The notes under the pieces were generated by a model. That model was given only the letters and a program-made list of their open reading frames with translations. It was not told the origin of the DNA and did no database searches. A DNA stretch of 7,964 nucleotides from an uncultured Porphyromonas sp. (GTDB taxonomy: Bacteria; Bacteroidota; Bacteroidia; Bacteroidales; Porphyromonadaceae), in the NCBI RefSeq assembly GCF_915070105.1, contig NZ_CAJZFJ010000086.1:1-7964 (forward strand), in the 5' to 3' direction. Shown piece after piece: positions 1 through 7,625 of this stretch; within the stretch, counting starts at the first letter, position 1, and the number at the start of each line of letters is the position of its first letter. The translations under genes were made by a program, and so were the position numbers.

Positions 1-990
1 TGTGATAATTGTTTAGTACCTAAGAATAAAGTGGAAGCTAAAGAATTACTTTTAAACCTCCTAGAGGTCGTCAGTACCCTGAAGGAGAAGTTTAATGCTG
101 ACTATGTAATCACCATACTCCTGGGGAATACCAACTCTGATGTTGAGTCATTCCACCATGAGGAGCTGGACTGCTTCGGTGTCGGCCGGGATACAGAGGA
201 GTCTACTTGGACGACCGTCATCCGCCAGGCCCTCATCACGGGCTATCTGACCAAGGACGTAGAGAACTATGGCCTACTGAAGATCACCCCTGCAGGGAAG
301 AAGTATATGAAGAAGCCTACGAGCTTCAAGATCACCGAGAGCGAAGAAGAAGCCGAGGAGGGTGCACCCTCTGGACAGAATGGCGGAGCAGGCGAGTCTA
401 CTGACCCCGTACTCTACTCCATCATGAAGGATCTTCGTAAGAAGGTAGGACAGCAGAATGGTGTCCCACCCTACGTGATCTTCCAGGATGCCTCGCTCGA
501 GGCCATGGCTACCCTCTACCCTATCACGATGGAGGAACTACAGAACATCCCTGGAGTCGGAGCAGGTAAGGCGGCACGCTATGGACAGAAGTTCCTTGAC
601 GTAATCCGCCGACATGTGGAGGAGAACGACATCGAGCGTCCTGCAGATATGAGAGTGCGGACTCTCCCCAACAAGTCTAAGCTCAAGGTGAGCATCATCC
701 AGCAGATAGACCGCAAGGTCGCCCTCGACGACATAGCCATTGCCCTCGGGCTAGACTTCGATGTCCTGATCAGCGAGGTCGAGGCGATCGTCTACTCAGG
801 GACACGGATCAATATCAACTATTTCATCGAGGAGGTCATAGACGAGGATCGTATCGAGGATATATACGAGTACTTCAAGAACTCTACGACAGACGATATC
901 AATGAGGCACTCTCTAGCCTAGGCAGCGACTACTCCGAGGAGGAGGTGCGTCTGGTGCGTATCAAGTTCCTCTCCGAGCTAGCCAACTAG
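1..990 (+). CDS. recQ: ATP-dependent DNA helicase RecQ, C-terminal part (5' end outside window)
   Basis: This is the C-terminal 329 residues of a RecQ-family 3'-5' DNA helicase, which unwinds recombination and repair intermediates in the cytoplasm. The reading frame is open from base 1. It begins Cys-Asp-Asn-Cys, the last two cysteines of the RecQ zinc-binding module, so the GTG at 31 is an internal valine and not a start. After it come a winged-helix RQC domain (window residues about 11-113), an acidic Gly/Ser/Glu-rich linker (about 114-134), an HRDC domain (about 136-212, with the helix-hairpin-like IPGVGAGKAARYG) and a C-terminal helix-turn-helix extension (about 225-329). That extension is, from family knowledge, typical of Bacteroidetes RecQ. 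The helicase motor itself is not visible. The gene ends 39 bp before the SurA-like gene with no terminator between them, so the two may be co-transcribed. The family call is firm. Confidence 0.93.
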   Translation, partial: CDNCLVPKNKVEAKELLLNLLEVVSTLKEKFNADYVITILLGNTNSDVESFHHEELDCFGVGRDTEESTWTTVIRQALITGYLTKDVENYGLLKITPAGKKYMKKPTSFKITESEEEAEEGAPSGQNGGAGESTDPVLYSIMKDLRKKVGQQNGVPPYVIFQDASLEAMATLYPITMEELQNIPGVGAGKAARYGQKFLDVIRRHVEENDIERPADMRVRTLPNKSKLKVSIIQQIDRKVALDDIAIALGLDFDVLISEVEAIVYSGTRININYFIEEVIDEDRIEDIYEYFKNSTTDDINEALSSLGSDYSEEEVRLVRIKFLSELAN

Positions 991-1029
991 ACGATATACA
1001 ATTTTCTCCATTCAGATTATTAGCACAAG

Positions 1030-2427
1030 ATGAGATGTAAGACAGCCCTCAGCCTGCTAGGATTATTCTCCATCGGAGGTATACTCCTAGCACAGCCGAC
1101 ACAGGATGAGCCTCAGAAGAGGAGTATCGCAGACCAGGTCGTATGGATGGTGGGTGATGAGCCTATCCTCCTCTCTGACATCGAGTACCAGAAACTTATC
1201 CTGCGAAGTGAAGGTCAGGGCATAGAGGGCGACTTGGACTGTATCATCCCCGAGCGTATCGCCATTCAGAAGCTCTTCCTAAACCAAGCCAAGATCGATA
1301 GTATCGAAGCCAATGAGACCCAAGTAAACCGTATGGTAGAGATGTGGATACAGAATGCTATCTCTCAGCTCGGATCTAAGGAAAAGCTTGAGGAGTACTT
1401 CAATAAGAAGCTCTCCCAGATCCGCGAGGAGCAGGCAGTGCAGATGCGCAACGAGGAGATCGTACGTGCTATGCAGCAGAAGATAGCTCAGGGCATACAG
1501 GTCTCACCCTCCGAGATTAGCTCCTTCTACAAGAGTATTCCTCAGGATAGCCTCCCCTTTGTCCCCAAGACAATCGAGGTAGAGATTATTGCCCTACAAC
1601 CACAGATCCCCCTCACGGAGATCGACCGAGTAAAGGGAGTACTCAGAGGCTATGCTGATGACGTCAATGAGGGCAAGCGTGAATTCTCCACCATCGCACG
1701 TCTCTACTCCGAGGATAAGCGCACAGCTCTACAGGGTGGTGAGTATGGATTCGTTGGTAAGGTCTCCCTTGACCCAACCTTCGCCACAGCCGTCTTTAAC
1801 CTCTCCGACAAGACACGAGTCTCCCCCATCATCAAGACAGACGAAGGCTACCATATAGCACAGCTCATCGAGAAGAGAGGGGACCTCGTAAACTTCAGAC
1901 ATATCCTCGTTCGCCCTGTGGTGGATGAGACTGCTCTCGAGGCTGCTACCAAGCGGATGGACTCCATCGCTAAGCTCATTGATGAGGGTAAGCTATCCTT
2001 TGATCAAGCAGCATCACTCTACTCAGAGGACAAGGACACTTACAACAATGGCGGGCTCATGATCAATAGCTCCAACGAGAGCGACTTCTCTGGGTCCTCC
2101 AGCTTCCGCTATGAGGACCTTCCACAGGACATCGCCAAGATAGCCTACCAGCTCAAGGTTGGGCAAGTCTCTAAGCCCTTCACCATGCGTACAGAAAAGG
2201 GACTAGAGCAGGTGGCTATCATCCGTCTAAAGGAAGAGCATCCAGAGCACATAGCTAATATGAATACGGACTTCCGCACCATCAAGGAGATGGCTCTAGC
2301 CAAGAAGCGTAGCAAGGTCATTGACGAGTGGATCCGTGCCAAGCAGAAGGCAACCCACATTCACATCAACGAAGCCTATAGGAACTGTGCCTTCCAGTAC
2401 CCAGGTTGGATTCACGAAGATAAGTAG
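1030..2427 (+). CDS. SurA-like periplasmic peptidyl-prolyl cis-trans isomerase / chaperone
   Basis: This is a 465-residue exported protein of the SurA/parvulin type, expected in the periplasm as a chaperone and prolyl isomerase for outer-membrane proteins. It begins with a signal peptide: basic MRCK, a hydrophobic core to about residue 21, and likely cleavage after LLA. No lipobox is seen. A SurA N-terminal chaperone region follows (about 32-165), rich in charged helices, and then two parvulin domains. The first (about 180-283) has QGGEYGFVG at 235-243 but lacks the usual HIL strand, having VEIIALQP instead, so it may be non-catalytic. The second (about 287-400) has the classic start VNFRHILV at 287-294 and NNGG at 339-342. 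The tail (about 401-465) is probably the C-terminal helix packing on the chaperone core. The start is the first ATG, just ahead of the signal peptide. The gene is followed by a 200-bp gap and then an OstA-like gene, which supports an envelope-biogenesis role. Confidence 0.88.
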   Translation: MRCKTALSLLGLFSIGGILLAQPTQDEPQKRSIADQVVWMVGDEPILLSDIEYQKLILRSEGQGIEGDLDCIIPERIAIQKLFLNQAKIDSIEANETQVNRMVEMWIQNAISQLGSKEKLEEYFNKKLSQIREEQAVQMRNEEIVRAMQQKIAQGIQVSPSEISSFYKSIPQDSLPFVPKTIEVEIIALQPQIPLTEIDRVKGVLRGYADDVNEGKREFSTIARLYSEDKRTALQGGEYGFVGKVSLDPTFATAVFNLSDKTRVSPIIKTDEGYHIAQLIEKRGDLVNFRHILVRPVVDETALEAATKRMDSIAKLIDEGKLSFDQAASLYSEDKDTYNNGGLMINSSNESDFSGSSSFRYEDLPQDIAKIAYQLKVGQVSKPFTMRTEKGLEQVAIIRLKEEHPEHIANMNTDFRTIKEMALAKKRSKVIDEWIRAKQKATHIHINEAYRNCAFQYPGWIHEDK

Positions 2428-2486
2428 CCCTTTCCTTAATGCCCTCCCTACTCGATATCAGAGCAACGAGAGGGTGTTCTCCATAG

Positions 2487-2527
2487 CACTAGCCCCCCAT
2501 TACCGCCTAGGTATGGGGGGACTAGTG
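2487..2527 (+). terminator. Strong hairpin after the SurA-like gene, candidate terminator or mRNA-processing/stability element
   Basis: An inverted repeat lies 60 bp after the SurA-like stop. Arms CACTAG-CCCCCC-A and T-GGGGGG-CTAGTG are extended by TACC/GGTA around the 5-nt loop GCCTA. This gives about 17 bp with two single-base bulges (T2500, A2521). The stem is very GC-rich, but no T-run follows (TGCATATTATAG), so it is not a textbook intrinsic terminator. It could partly terminate transcription or protect the 3' end of the upstream message. Its right arm includes the in-frame GTG at 2527, which argues against that codon being the OstA start. Confidence 0.55.
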
Positions 2528-2628
2528 TGCATATTATAGGGACATATCGGAGAGTACTTTGGAGCAATGGCGAGCTGTATAGAGATAAGACTCTAGGATA
2601 CAATCGGCAGAGACTAGATCAAGACAAG

Positions 2629-4677
2629 ATGAAGCAAGAGCAAGAAAGAGACAGAGAGCACTCACGAAGTATTCGCTTCGTGCTAATGGCAGTAGTTATT
2701 GTCTTTATTGGCATTAGCTATCTGACCTCTAGTGCTTCTCATCGTGCTCTATCGCTCACGAGCCGAGCTCAAGGAGGATTAGACACCCTTACCTCCAGCC
2801 AAAACCAATTAGCAGGCAAGACAAGCAAGGCTCCACAGAAGATCTATATAGAGCATGCTGACATCCTCAGCTATGATGCCTCTCTACAGCCTGGTGTTCA
2901 GAAGCTACTTGGCAACATCGTCCTCAAGCATGGGAATGCAACGATGACCTGCGACAGCGCCTACCTCAATGAAGAAGCGCAAAGCTTCGAGGCCTTTGGG
3001 AATGTACACATGGTGCAGGGAGACACGATCAATATGTATTCTCGCTATCTCTTCTATGATGGCATCAGCAAGGTCGCTCGCCTAAGGTACAACGTCCACC
3101 TAGCCAACCCCACAACAGACCTCTATACCGACAGTCTAGACTATGACCGCATAGCAGACATCGCCTACTACTTCGAGGGGGGATCGGTCTCCGATGCCAA
3201 GAACACCTTGACCTCGGACTATGGGCAATTCCTTCCAGCGACCAATGATGCAGAGTTCAGATACAATGTCAAGCTTGTCAATGAGCGGACGACGATGACG
3301 ACGGAGCATCTCTTCTACAACACGCAGAGTCAGATAGGACGTTACGAGGGTGAGACCCTCATCGTATCAGACTCTGGGCAGATCATCTCCCAGCGAGGGA
3401 TCTATGATGTAGGTAAAGACATCGGGATCCTGCTTGACCGCTCTACCGTCTACTCGGGGAGCAAAGCCCTCATAGGTGACTCCATTTACTACGATGGAGG
3501 AGCCAAGATTGGTGAGGCTTTTGGGCGAATGGAGCTATCGGATACAGCACAGAAGGCAACGCTCTTTGGGGACTATGGCTTCTTTGACGACAAGCGTAGC
3601 TATGCATTCTCCACCTATAGAGCACATGCCGAGGACTACTCACAGAAGGATACGCTCTATGTAGCCGCCGATACCCTAGAGCTAGTGAGTGTCCCTATAC
3701 GCGATAGGAGGAAGCTCGATAGCCTGATGGCTGATACCACCCTCGGCAAGAAGCCAGATACCCTGCAGCGTTTCTTGAGAGGCTACCATCATGTTCGTAT
3801 CTATCGTAGAGATGCGCAGGCTATAGCAGACTCTATGAGCTATATATCGACAGACTCTATCCTCTCGCTCTATGGGAGGCCATATATGTGGAGTGAGGCT
3901 CGTCAGCTCTCAGGCGATACTACCGTCTTCTACTTCCGTAATGGCAAGATCGACTATGTGGATGTCCTAGGGGGCTCTCTCGTCGTGGAGCATATCGATA
4001 GTGTAGACTACTACAACCAAATGCGGGGGGATAAGCTCCGTGCCTACATCGCCGATAGCACAGTCCGGCAGATCAACGTAGATGGAAATGTCGAGACCAT
4101 ACTCTATATGAAGGACGAAAAGTCCAATGACTACACCGGGATGAACCGCATGACCAGTAGCACCATGTATGTCACCCTAGACTCGGGTGTCGTCAAGCGG
4201 AGCTTCTGGACTGGCCCTGTTGAGGGCAAGCTCTATCCCCTAAGCATGGCTACCACATCAGAGGTCAATCGTCTAAAGGATTTCGTTTGGGCTTCTGACC
4301 GCAGGCCTATGGACAAGGAGGCCGTTATCTTCGGTATAGATTCCGTGAGCAAAGCACAGCAAGCGCCTATGCCCCTATCAGATCTTCGCAAGTTCAGTGG
4401 CATCAAGGCTGCTCTATCAGCATACCAAGTCTTCGATGAGCAGGCTCGCCAAGACTCCCTACGTACCGACTCCCTTATGAGGACTCGTAAGCCTCTGACG
4501 AAGGAAGAGTACCGCAAGCAATATCAGTTTGTCCTTCGCCCTCTAGCTTCGGACAAACCCACAGAGCAATCCCCGATTATCAATACATCATGGGTATCCA
4601 GAGTTTTTTCAAACAAAGAAGACCAAGACAGTTCGAGCACAAGCTCATCTACTGGGATCCTCGTAAAGAGGAACTAG
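2629..4677 (+). CDS. OstA/LptA-like organic solvent tolerance protein, LPS-transport related
   Basis: This is a membrane-anchored or exported protein of 682 residues built from OstA-type beta-strand repeats. In this family (LptA/LptC/LptD N-terminal fold) the strands form a beta-jellyroll groove that carries lipopolysaccharide across the periplasm; that role here is inferred. Residues 1-14 are very polar and charged. One hydrophobic segment at about 15-32 (FVLMAVVIVFIGISYL) acts as an uncleaved anchor or signal. From about residue 65 there are repeated short motifs such as GNIVLKHG, SAYLN, FGNVHM and SIYYDGGAKIGEAFGRM, typical of OstA repeats. The last 150 residues are charged and look less ordered, ending in a Ser-rich tail. 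I chose ATG 2629 because the open frame back to GTG 2527 lies in or just after a strong hairpin and gives an unlikely 34-residue extension. The 3' end overlaps the next gene by 88 nt. The family call is good; the exact place in the Lpt pathway is not resolved. Confidence 0.82.
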   Translation: MKQEQERDREHSRSIRFVLMAVVIVFIGISYLTSSASHRALSLTSRAQGGLDTLTSSQNQLAGKTSKAPQKIYIEHADILSYDASLQPGVQKLLGNIVLKHGNATMTCDSAYLNEEAQSFEAFGNVHMVQGDTINMYSRYLFYDGISKVARLRYNVHLANPTTDLYTDSLDYDRIADIAYYFEGGSVSDAKNTLTSDYGQFLPATNDAEFRYNVKLVNERTTMTTEHLFYNTQSQIGRYEGETLIVSDSGQIISQRGIYDVGKDIGILLDRSTVYSGSKALIGDSIYYDGGAKIGEAFGRMELSDTAQKATLFGDYGFFDDKRSYAFSTYRAHAEDYSQKDTLYVAADTLELVSVPIRDRRKLDSLMADTTLGKKPDTLQRFLRGYHHVRIYRRDAQAIADSMSYISTDSILSLYGRPYMWSEARQLSGDTTVFYFRNGKIDYVDVLGGSLVVEHIDSVDYYNQMRGDKLRAYIADSTVRQINVDGNVETILYMKDEKSNDYTGMNRMTSSTMYVTLDSGVVKRSFWTGPVEGKLYPLSMATTSEVNRLKDFVWASDRRPMDKEAVIFGIDSVSKAQQAPMPLSDLRKFSGIKAALSAYQVFDEQARQDSLRTDSLMRTRKPLTKEEYRKQYQFVLRPLASDKPTEQSPIINTSWVSRVFSNKEDQDSSSTSSSTGILVKRN

Positions 4678-4967
4678 AGAAGCGTGTAGAGCGTATCCGG
4701 CAGGAGATGATCGCCTCAGGGGAGCTATCTGCCGAGGAGGCAGATAGAGCCATAGAGGAGATGCGTCAGCAAGCCTCTAGCCCCACAGAGCCAAGCCAGT
4801 ATGACTCCTCGGCACACCTAAGAGGCACCTTTGTCCGCTCTACCGAGCACCTACAGCGCCAGCACAGGCGTGGTATCACATCCTCAGATCGTGATCGTAA
4901 GACCATCCGCCTCATGCTAGCCCTCTTGGTGCTTGGGTTTGCCTTCTGGTACTTCTTCATCCGATGA
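4590..4967 (+). CDS. Small tail-anchored membrane protein, conserved Bacteroidetes hypothetical
   Basis: This 125-residue protein has no function I can name. Its N-terminus, with FFKQRRPRQFEHKLIYWDPRKEE, resembles from memory a small family in Bacteroidetes that begins with FFK.RKPR.F and DP.KE-like motifs. A charged helical or coiled-coil stretch follows (about 24-60), then a Ser/Pro/Gln-rich linker, a basic region (about 88-104) and one C-terminal transmembrane helix (about 106-123, LMLALLVLGFAFWYFF) ending in Ile-Arg. This predicts a tail-anchored inner-membrane protein with its bulk in the cytoplasm. The ATG at 4590 lies inside the upstream gene, 88 nt before its stop and in the -1 frame relative to it. 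I keep this start because the recognisable N-terminal motif needs it. The stop overlaps the mutL start as ATGA, implying translational coupling. Confidence 0.75.
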   Translation: MGIQSFFKQRRPRQFEHKLIYWDPRKEELEKRVERIRQEMIASGELSAEEADRAIEEMRQQASSPTEPSQYDSSAHLRGTFVRSTEHLQRQHRRGITSSDRDRKTIRLMLALLVLGFAFWYFFIR

Positions 4968-6889
4968 GCGATATCATCCGCCTCCTACCCGAGAGCATAG
5001 CCAACCAAATCGCAGCAGGTGAGGTCGTACCCGCCCCTGCCTACATCGTCAAGGAGCTCCTAGAGAACTCCATCGATGCCGGTGCGACGCAGATCCAGAT
5101 CGAGATCGTGGGCGCAGGGCGTGAGGCGGTGCAGGTGACAGACAACGGGAAGGGTATGTCCCCCATCGATGCTCGTATGGCATTCGAGCGGCATGCCACC
5201 TCTAAGCTCCGTGAGATCGAGGATCTTGATAGCCTCGCCACTATGGGCTTCAGGGGGGAGGCTCTTGCTGCCATTGCCTCTGTCTGTCAGGTGGAGCTAC
5301 GGACACGTACCTCGGAGCAAGAGGTAGGTACAGAGCTACGCATTGAGGGGGCAAAGGTCAAGTCCTCGACCCCTATAGCCTGCCCTGTGGGCACGACCCT
5401 TAGGGCGATGAATATCTTCTACAACACCCCTGGGCGACGCAAGCACATCGAGGCTCGCAAGGAGTCTACCGAGCTGAGTGACATCTGGAAGGAGTTTGCT
5501 AAGGTAGCCTTAGCCAATCCACAGGTAGCCTTCACTCTCAAGGGGACAGGGAAGTATGACAAGGTGCTCCCTAGTAGCACACAGAAGGAACGTATACTCG
5601 GGATAGGAGGAGGGAAGCTCGCCAAGGCACTGCTCCCCGTGAGCTACGAAAGCGACTTCTGTAGCATACGTGGCTTCATCGGCACGCCATCGACAGCACT
5701 GAGGAGTGGTGCTCAGCAGTACTTCTTCGTCAATAATCGCTTCATCCGTCACCCCTACTTCCACAAGGCCGTTATGCTGGCCTACGAGAAGTTCATCCCA
5801 GCGGGTACGCAACCGCATTACTTCCTATTCTTCACCATACCAGCAGCGAACATTGATGTCAATATACATCCGCAGAAGACGGATGTGCGCTTCTTGGATG
5901 GTGAGACGATCTTTCAGATCATCATTAGTCTCGTAAAAGAAGCATTCAGTTCTCATGCTCTCACCCCATCTATAGACTTCGAGCAAGGCATACCCATCGA
6001 GATCCCAGCCTATCAGGGAAGACGGGATGTCGTCCTCGACCTGGACAAGCAGTATCAGATGGAGGATGAGGGAGAGCTACCATCAGAGGGATCTATGCAG
6101 GGCTTCTCACTCTCTACCGGAGGAGCTGTCCTGAGGACACTCTCTGGACGTAGCCTGCGCCCCAAGGAGCCACAGATCGACTGGGACGACCTAGGGGAAC
6201 ACTTCGATAGTATGAGCTTCGAGAGCACATCGTCTGCCGAACCTTTGTTCCCCACCCCATCAGACGAAGAGTTTGGCTCACCAGGCATACGTCTCTCCAC
6301 AGCGAGGGCACAGCGCCCCACCCCTCTCTTCACAGCAAGCTCTCTCCTCTACCAAGGCCGTTATATCATCACGACCCTAGCCGACTCCCTAGCCATTATA
6401 GATGTAAGGCGAGCCCAGCTACGCATCATCTATGACAGCTATCTCAGCGGGCTTTCATCCCTCGCCTATAATTCAGAGCAGCCTCTCTTCCCCGAGGTTC
6501 TGGAGTTCTCCCCAGGGGAGCTTCCCACGGCTCTAGCTGTGATGGAGGAACTCTCGAAGTTAGGCTTTGACTTTGGCGATCTAGGAGATGGACACTTCTC
6601 TGTCTCTGAGGCTCCCTCGTTATTGACCAAGGAGGCTATCAACTTCGTCCGCCTCATCGTCGCCGATAGCCTCGATACCCACCGCTCGGGTAGCGAATAC
6701 GTGCGGAGCTTCCTTGCCGAGGCTGCAGCTGAAGCAGAGGTATTGCAGATGCCACTCCCCAAGACCAGTGATGAGGTTGCGGAGCTACTCTCAGACCTCA
6801 CCTCTAGCTCTGATGCCTACCTAACACCCTCGGGTAAGAGCATCATCACACTACTCAGCGAGACGACCCTGTCTAGCTTCTTTGGTTAA
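4964..6889 (+). CDS. mutL: DNA mismatch repair protein MutL
   Basis: This is a 641-residue MutL, the GHKL ATPase that links MutS mismatch recognition to downstream repair. The N-terminal ATPase is intact: ELLENSIDAGA at 31-41 (catalytic Glu31, Mg-binding Asn35), DNGKGM at 60-65, HATSKL at 77-82 and GFRGEAL at 95-101. The second lobe has FYNTPGRRK and NIHPQKTDVRF near 300-310, with Lys305 matching the conserved lysine. A low-complexity linker spans about 340-460. The C-terminal dimerisation domain starts at YQGRYI (463-468). Where endonuclease MutLs carry DQHA-x2-E-x4-E, this protein has D480-VRRAQLRIIY-D491. The later Cys-containing zinc motif is also absent; SSSDAYLTPSGKS is seen instead. 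It therefore looks non-nucleolytic. The region after GEVV reads PAPA rather than the common QRPA. The gene overlaps the upstream gene by 4 nt (ATGA) and is followed by a strong hairpin. Confidence 0.95.
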   Translation: MSDIIRLLPESIANQIAAGEVVPAPAYIVKELLENSIDAGATQIQIEIVGAGREAVQVTDNGKGMSPIDARMAFERHATSKLREIEDLDSLATMGFRGEALAAIASVCQVELRTRTSEQEVGTELRIEGAKVKSSTPIACPVGTTLRAMNIFYNTPGRRKHIEARKESTELSDIWKEFAKVALANPQVAFTLKGTGKYDKVLPSSTQKERILGIGGGKLAKALLPVSYESDFCSIRGFIGTPSTALRSGAQQYFFVNNRFIRHPYFHKAVMLAYEKFIPAGTQPHYFLFFTIPAANIDVNIHPQKTDVRFLDGETIFQIIISLVKEAFSSHALTPSIDFEQGIPIEIPAYQGRRDVVLDLDKQYQMEDEGELPSEGSMQGFSLSTGGAVLRTLSGRSLRPKEPQIDWDDLGEHFDSMSFESTSSAEPLFPTPSDEEFGSPGIRLSTARAQRPTPLFTASSLLYQGRYIITTLADSLAIIDVRRAQLRIIYDSYLSGLSSLAYNSEQPLFPEVLEFSPGELPTALAVMEELSKLGFDFGDLGDGHFSVSEAPSLLTKEAINFVRLIVADSLDTHRSGSEYVRSFLAEAAAEAEVLQMPLPKTSDEVAELLSDLTSSSDAYLTPSGKSIITLLSETTLSSFFG

Positions 6890-6921
6890 GGCGCAAGCAC
6901 TCCTCAATCCCCATAGAGACA

Positions 6922-6972
6922 AAGGCGAGAGGCGCAGGTTAGGATGAGTTCCCGACCTGCGCCTCTCGCCTT
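6922..6972. terminator. Bidirectional terminator hairpin between mutL and the convergent PH-domain gene
   Basis: A perfect 18-bp inverted repeat, AAGGCGAGAGGCGCAGGT at 6922-6939 and its complement at 6955-6972, encloses a 15-nt loop. It sits 32 bp after the mutL stop and 20 bp after the stop of the minus-strand gene, the expected place for a shared terminator of convergent genes. The flanking T-runs are weak on both strands (TTACTTATT on plus, TTGTCTCTAT on minus). Confidence 0.8.
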
Positions 6973-6992
6973 ACTTATTGGTGAGGGTGGTG

Positions 6993-7457
6993 CTAAGCTT
7001 GTTGCTCAGGCTTCACACCATTGACATAGATTCCCCGCTTGCTACCGGGCTTATGGATGAAGAGCACGGGCTGTCCTTCATGGGCGACATAGCATAGGCT
7101 GATCCCACGATCTACGATCCAGAAGTAGCCAAGATAGCCGAAGAAGCCACCTGAGCCAAAGAGACGCAGACGGATACGGCGTAGAAGTGTCCCATCCTCT
7201 TCGACTTCATATTGAGCATAGGGGTAGAACTTTTTAAAGGCCAAGAGACGTACCTGTAGTCCATCAGGCTGCCACTCGTAGTATACGGGTTTCCAAAGAA
7301 CCGTGATACTCATCAGGGCTATGATCAAGAGGATGAAGGGGGCGAGAATTCGATACTCTGGGGTATACAAGGTATATCCTAGGAGGACGAGAAGGGAGGC
7401 ATAGGCAATTCCAGTAGAGAGCCAAACTCGCCACGAGAGTTGATAGTAATGTTTCAT
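6993..7457 (-). CDS. Two-TM membrane protein with bacterial PH-like domain
   Basis: This 154-residue protein has two transmembrane helices (about 11-30 and 36-55) with a short loop between them, followed by a beta-rich domain of about 95 residues. The segment LRLFGSGGFFGYLGYFW (97-113), with a preceding WQPDGLQVR strand, matches what I recall of the bacterial PH-like domains found after two helices in Bacteroidetes membrane proteins. The biochemical role of these proteins is unknown to me. The topology suggests the PH-like domain lies in the cytoplasm next to the membrane. The protein ends soon after the strand GIYVNGVKPEQQA and seems to lack the usual final helix of the PH fold. It starts at ATG 7457-7455 and converges on mutL, separated by a shared hairpin. 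Its promoter would lie in the 7458-7550 AT-rich region, but I see no clean consensus for it. Confidence 0.72.
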   Translation of the reverse strand: MKHYYQLSWRVWLSTGIAYASLLVLLGYTLYTPEYRILAPFILLIIALMSITVLWKPVYYEWQPDGLQVRLLAFKKFYPYAQYEVEEDGTLLRRIRLRLFGSGGFFGYLGYFWIVDRGISLCYVAHEGQPVLFIHKPGSKRGIYVNGVKPEQQA

Positions 7458-7483
7458 TGATGTGTTATGTTAGTTAGGTGAAC

Positions 7484-7512
7484 TTGTTAATGATACCCTA
7501 AAGGTACATTTT
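7484..7512 (+). promoter_or_regulatory. Possible Bacteroidetes-type promoter reading right
   Basis: TTG at 7484-7486 is followed after 18 bases by TACATTTT at 7505-7512. This resembles the Bacteroidetes primary sigma consensus (TTTG, about 19 bases, TAnnTTTG) with one mismatch in the -7 element. Transcription would begin near 7518 and read through the short open frame and the tandem hairpins. Such matches occur by chance in AT-rich DNA, so this is tentative. Confidence 0.3.
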
Positions 7513-7625
7513 TCTACAAAACCTATCATCACACTCTTTTCTCAGATATCTCATGGCCTGTATCTACGTGATGTAGAGGCAATGGGAGGAAGGCACGCAC
7601 ATAGCCCTCCTCTCTGAGGAAGAGG

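Noticed and set aside
31..990. GTG at 31 as the start of a 319-residue protein
   Set aside because: The frame is open to base 1 and encodes the zinc-binding CDNC of RecQ just upstream, so the GTG is internal and the gene is cut by the window edge.
2555..2561. TACTTTG as a promoter -7 element for the OstA-like gene
   Set aside because: It is one base short of TAnnTTTG, and no TTTG lies at the right distance upstream.
2527..2628. GTG at 2527 as the OstA-like start
   Set aside because: The codon is the last pair of a strong hairpin stem. The added 34 residues are unlike an N-terminal signal, and the ATG at 2629 places the membrane segment at about residue 15.
4600..4612. Programmed -1 frameshift at a T6 tract fusing the OstA-like and small proteins
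   Set aside because: The codons around the tract do not form a proper X-XXY-YYZ slippery site, and the small protein has its own ATG and recognisable N-terminus. The fusion would also join a periplasmic domain to a cytoplasmic one without a membrane segment between.
7499..7506. Minus-strand TACCTTTA as the promoter of the PH-domain gene
   Set aside because: The -7 element has one mismatch, but the only TTTG upstream on that strand is about 10 bases away, too close for a Bacteroidetes promoter.
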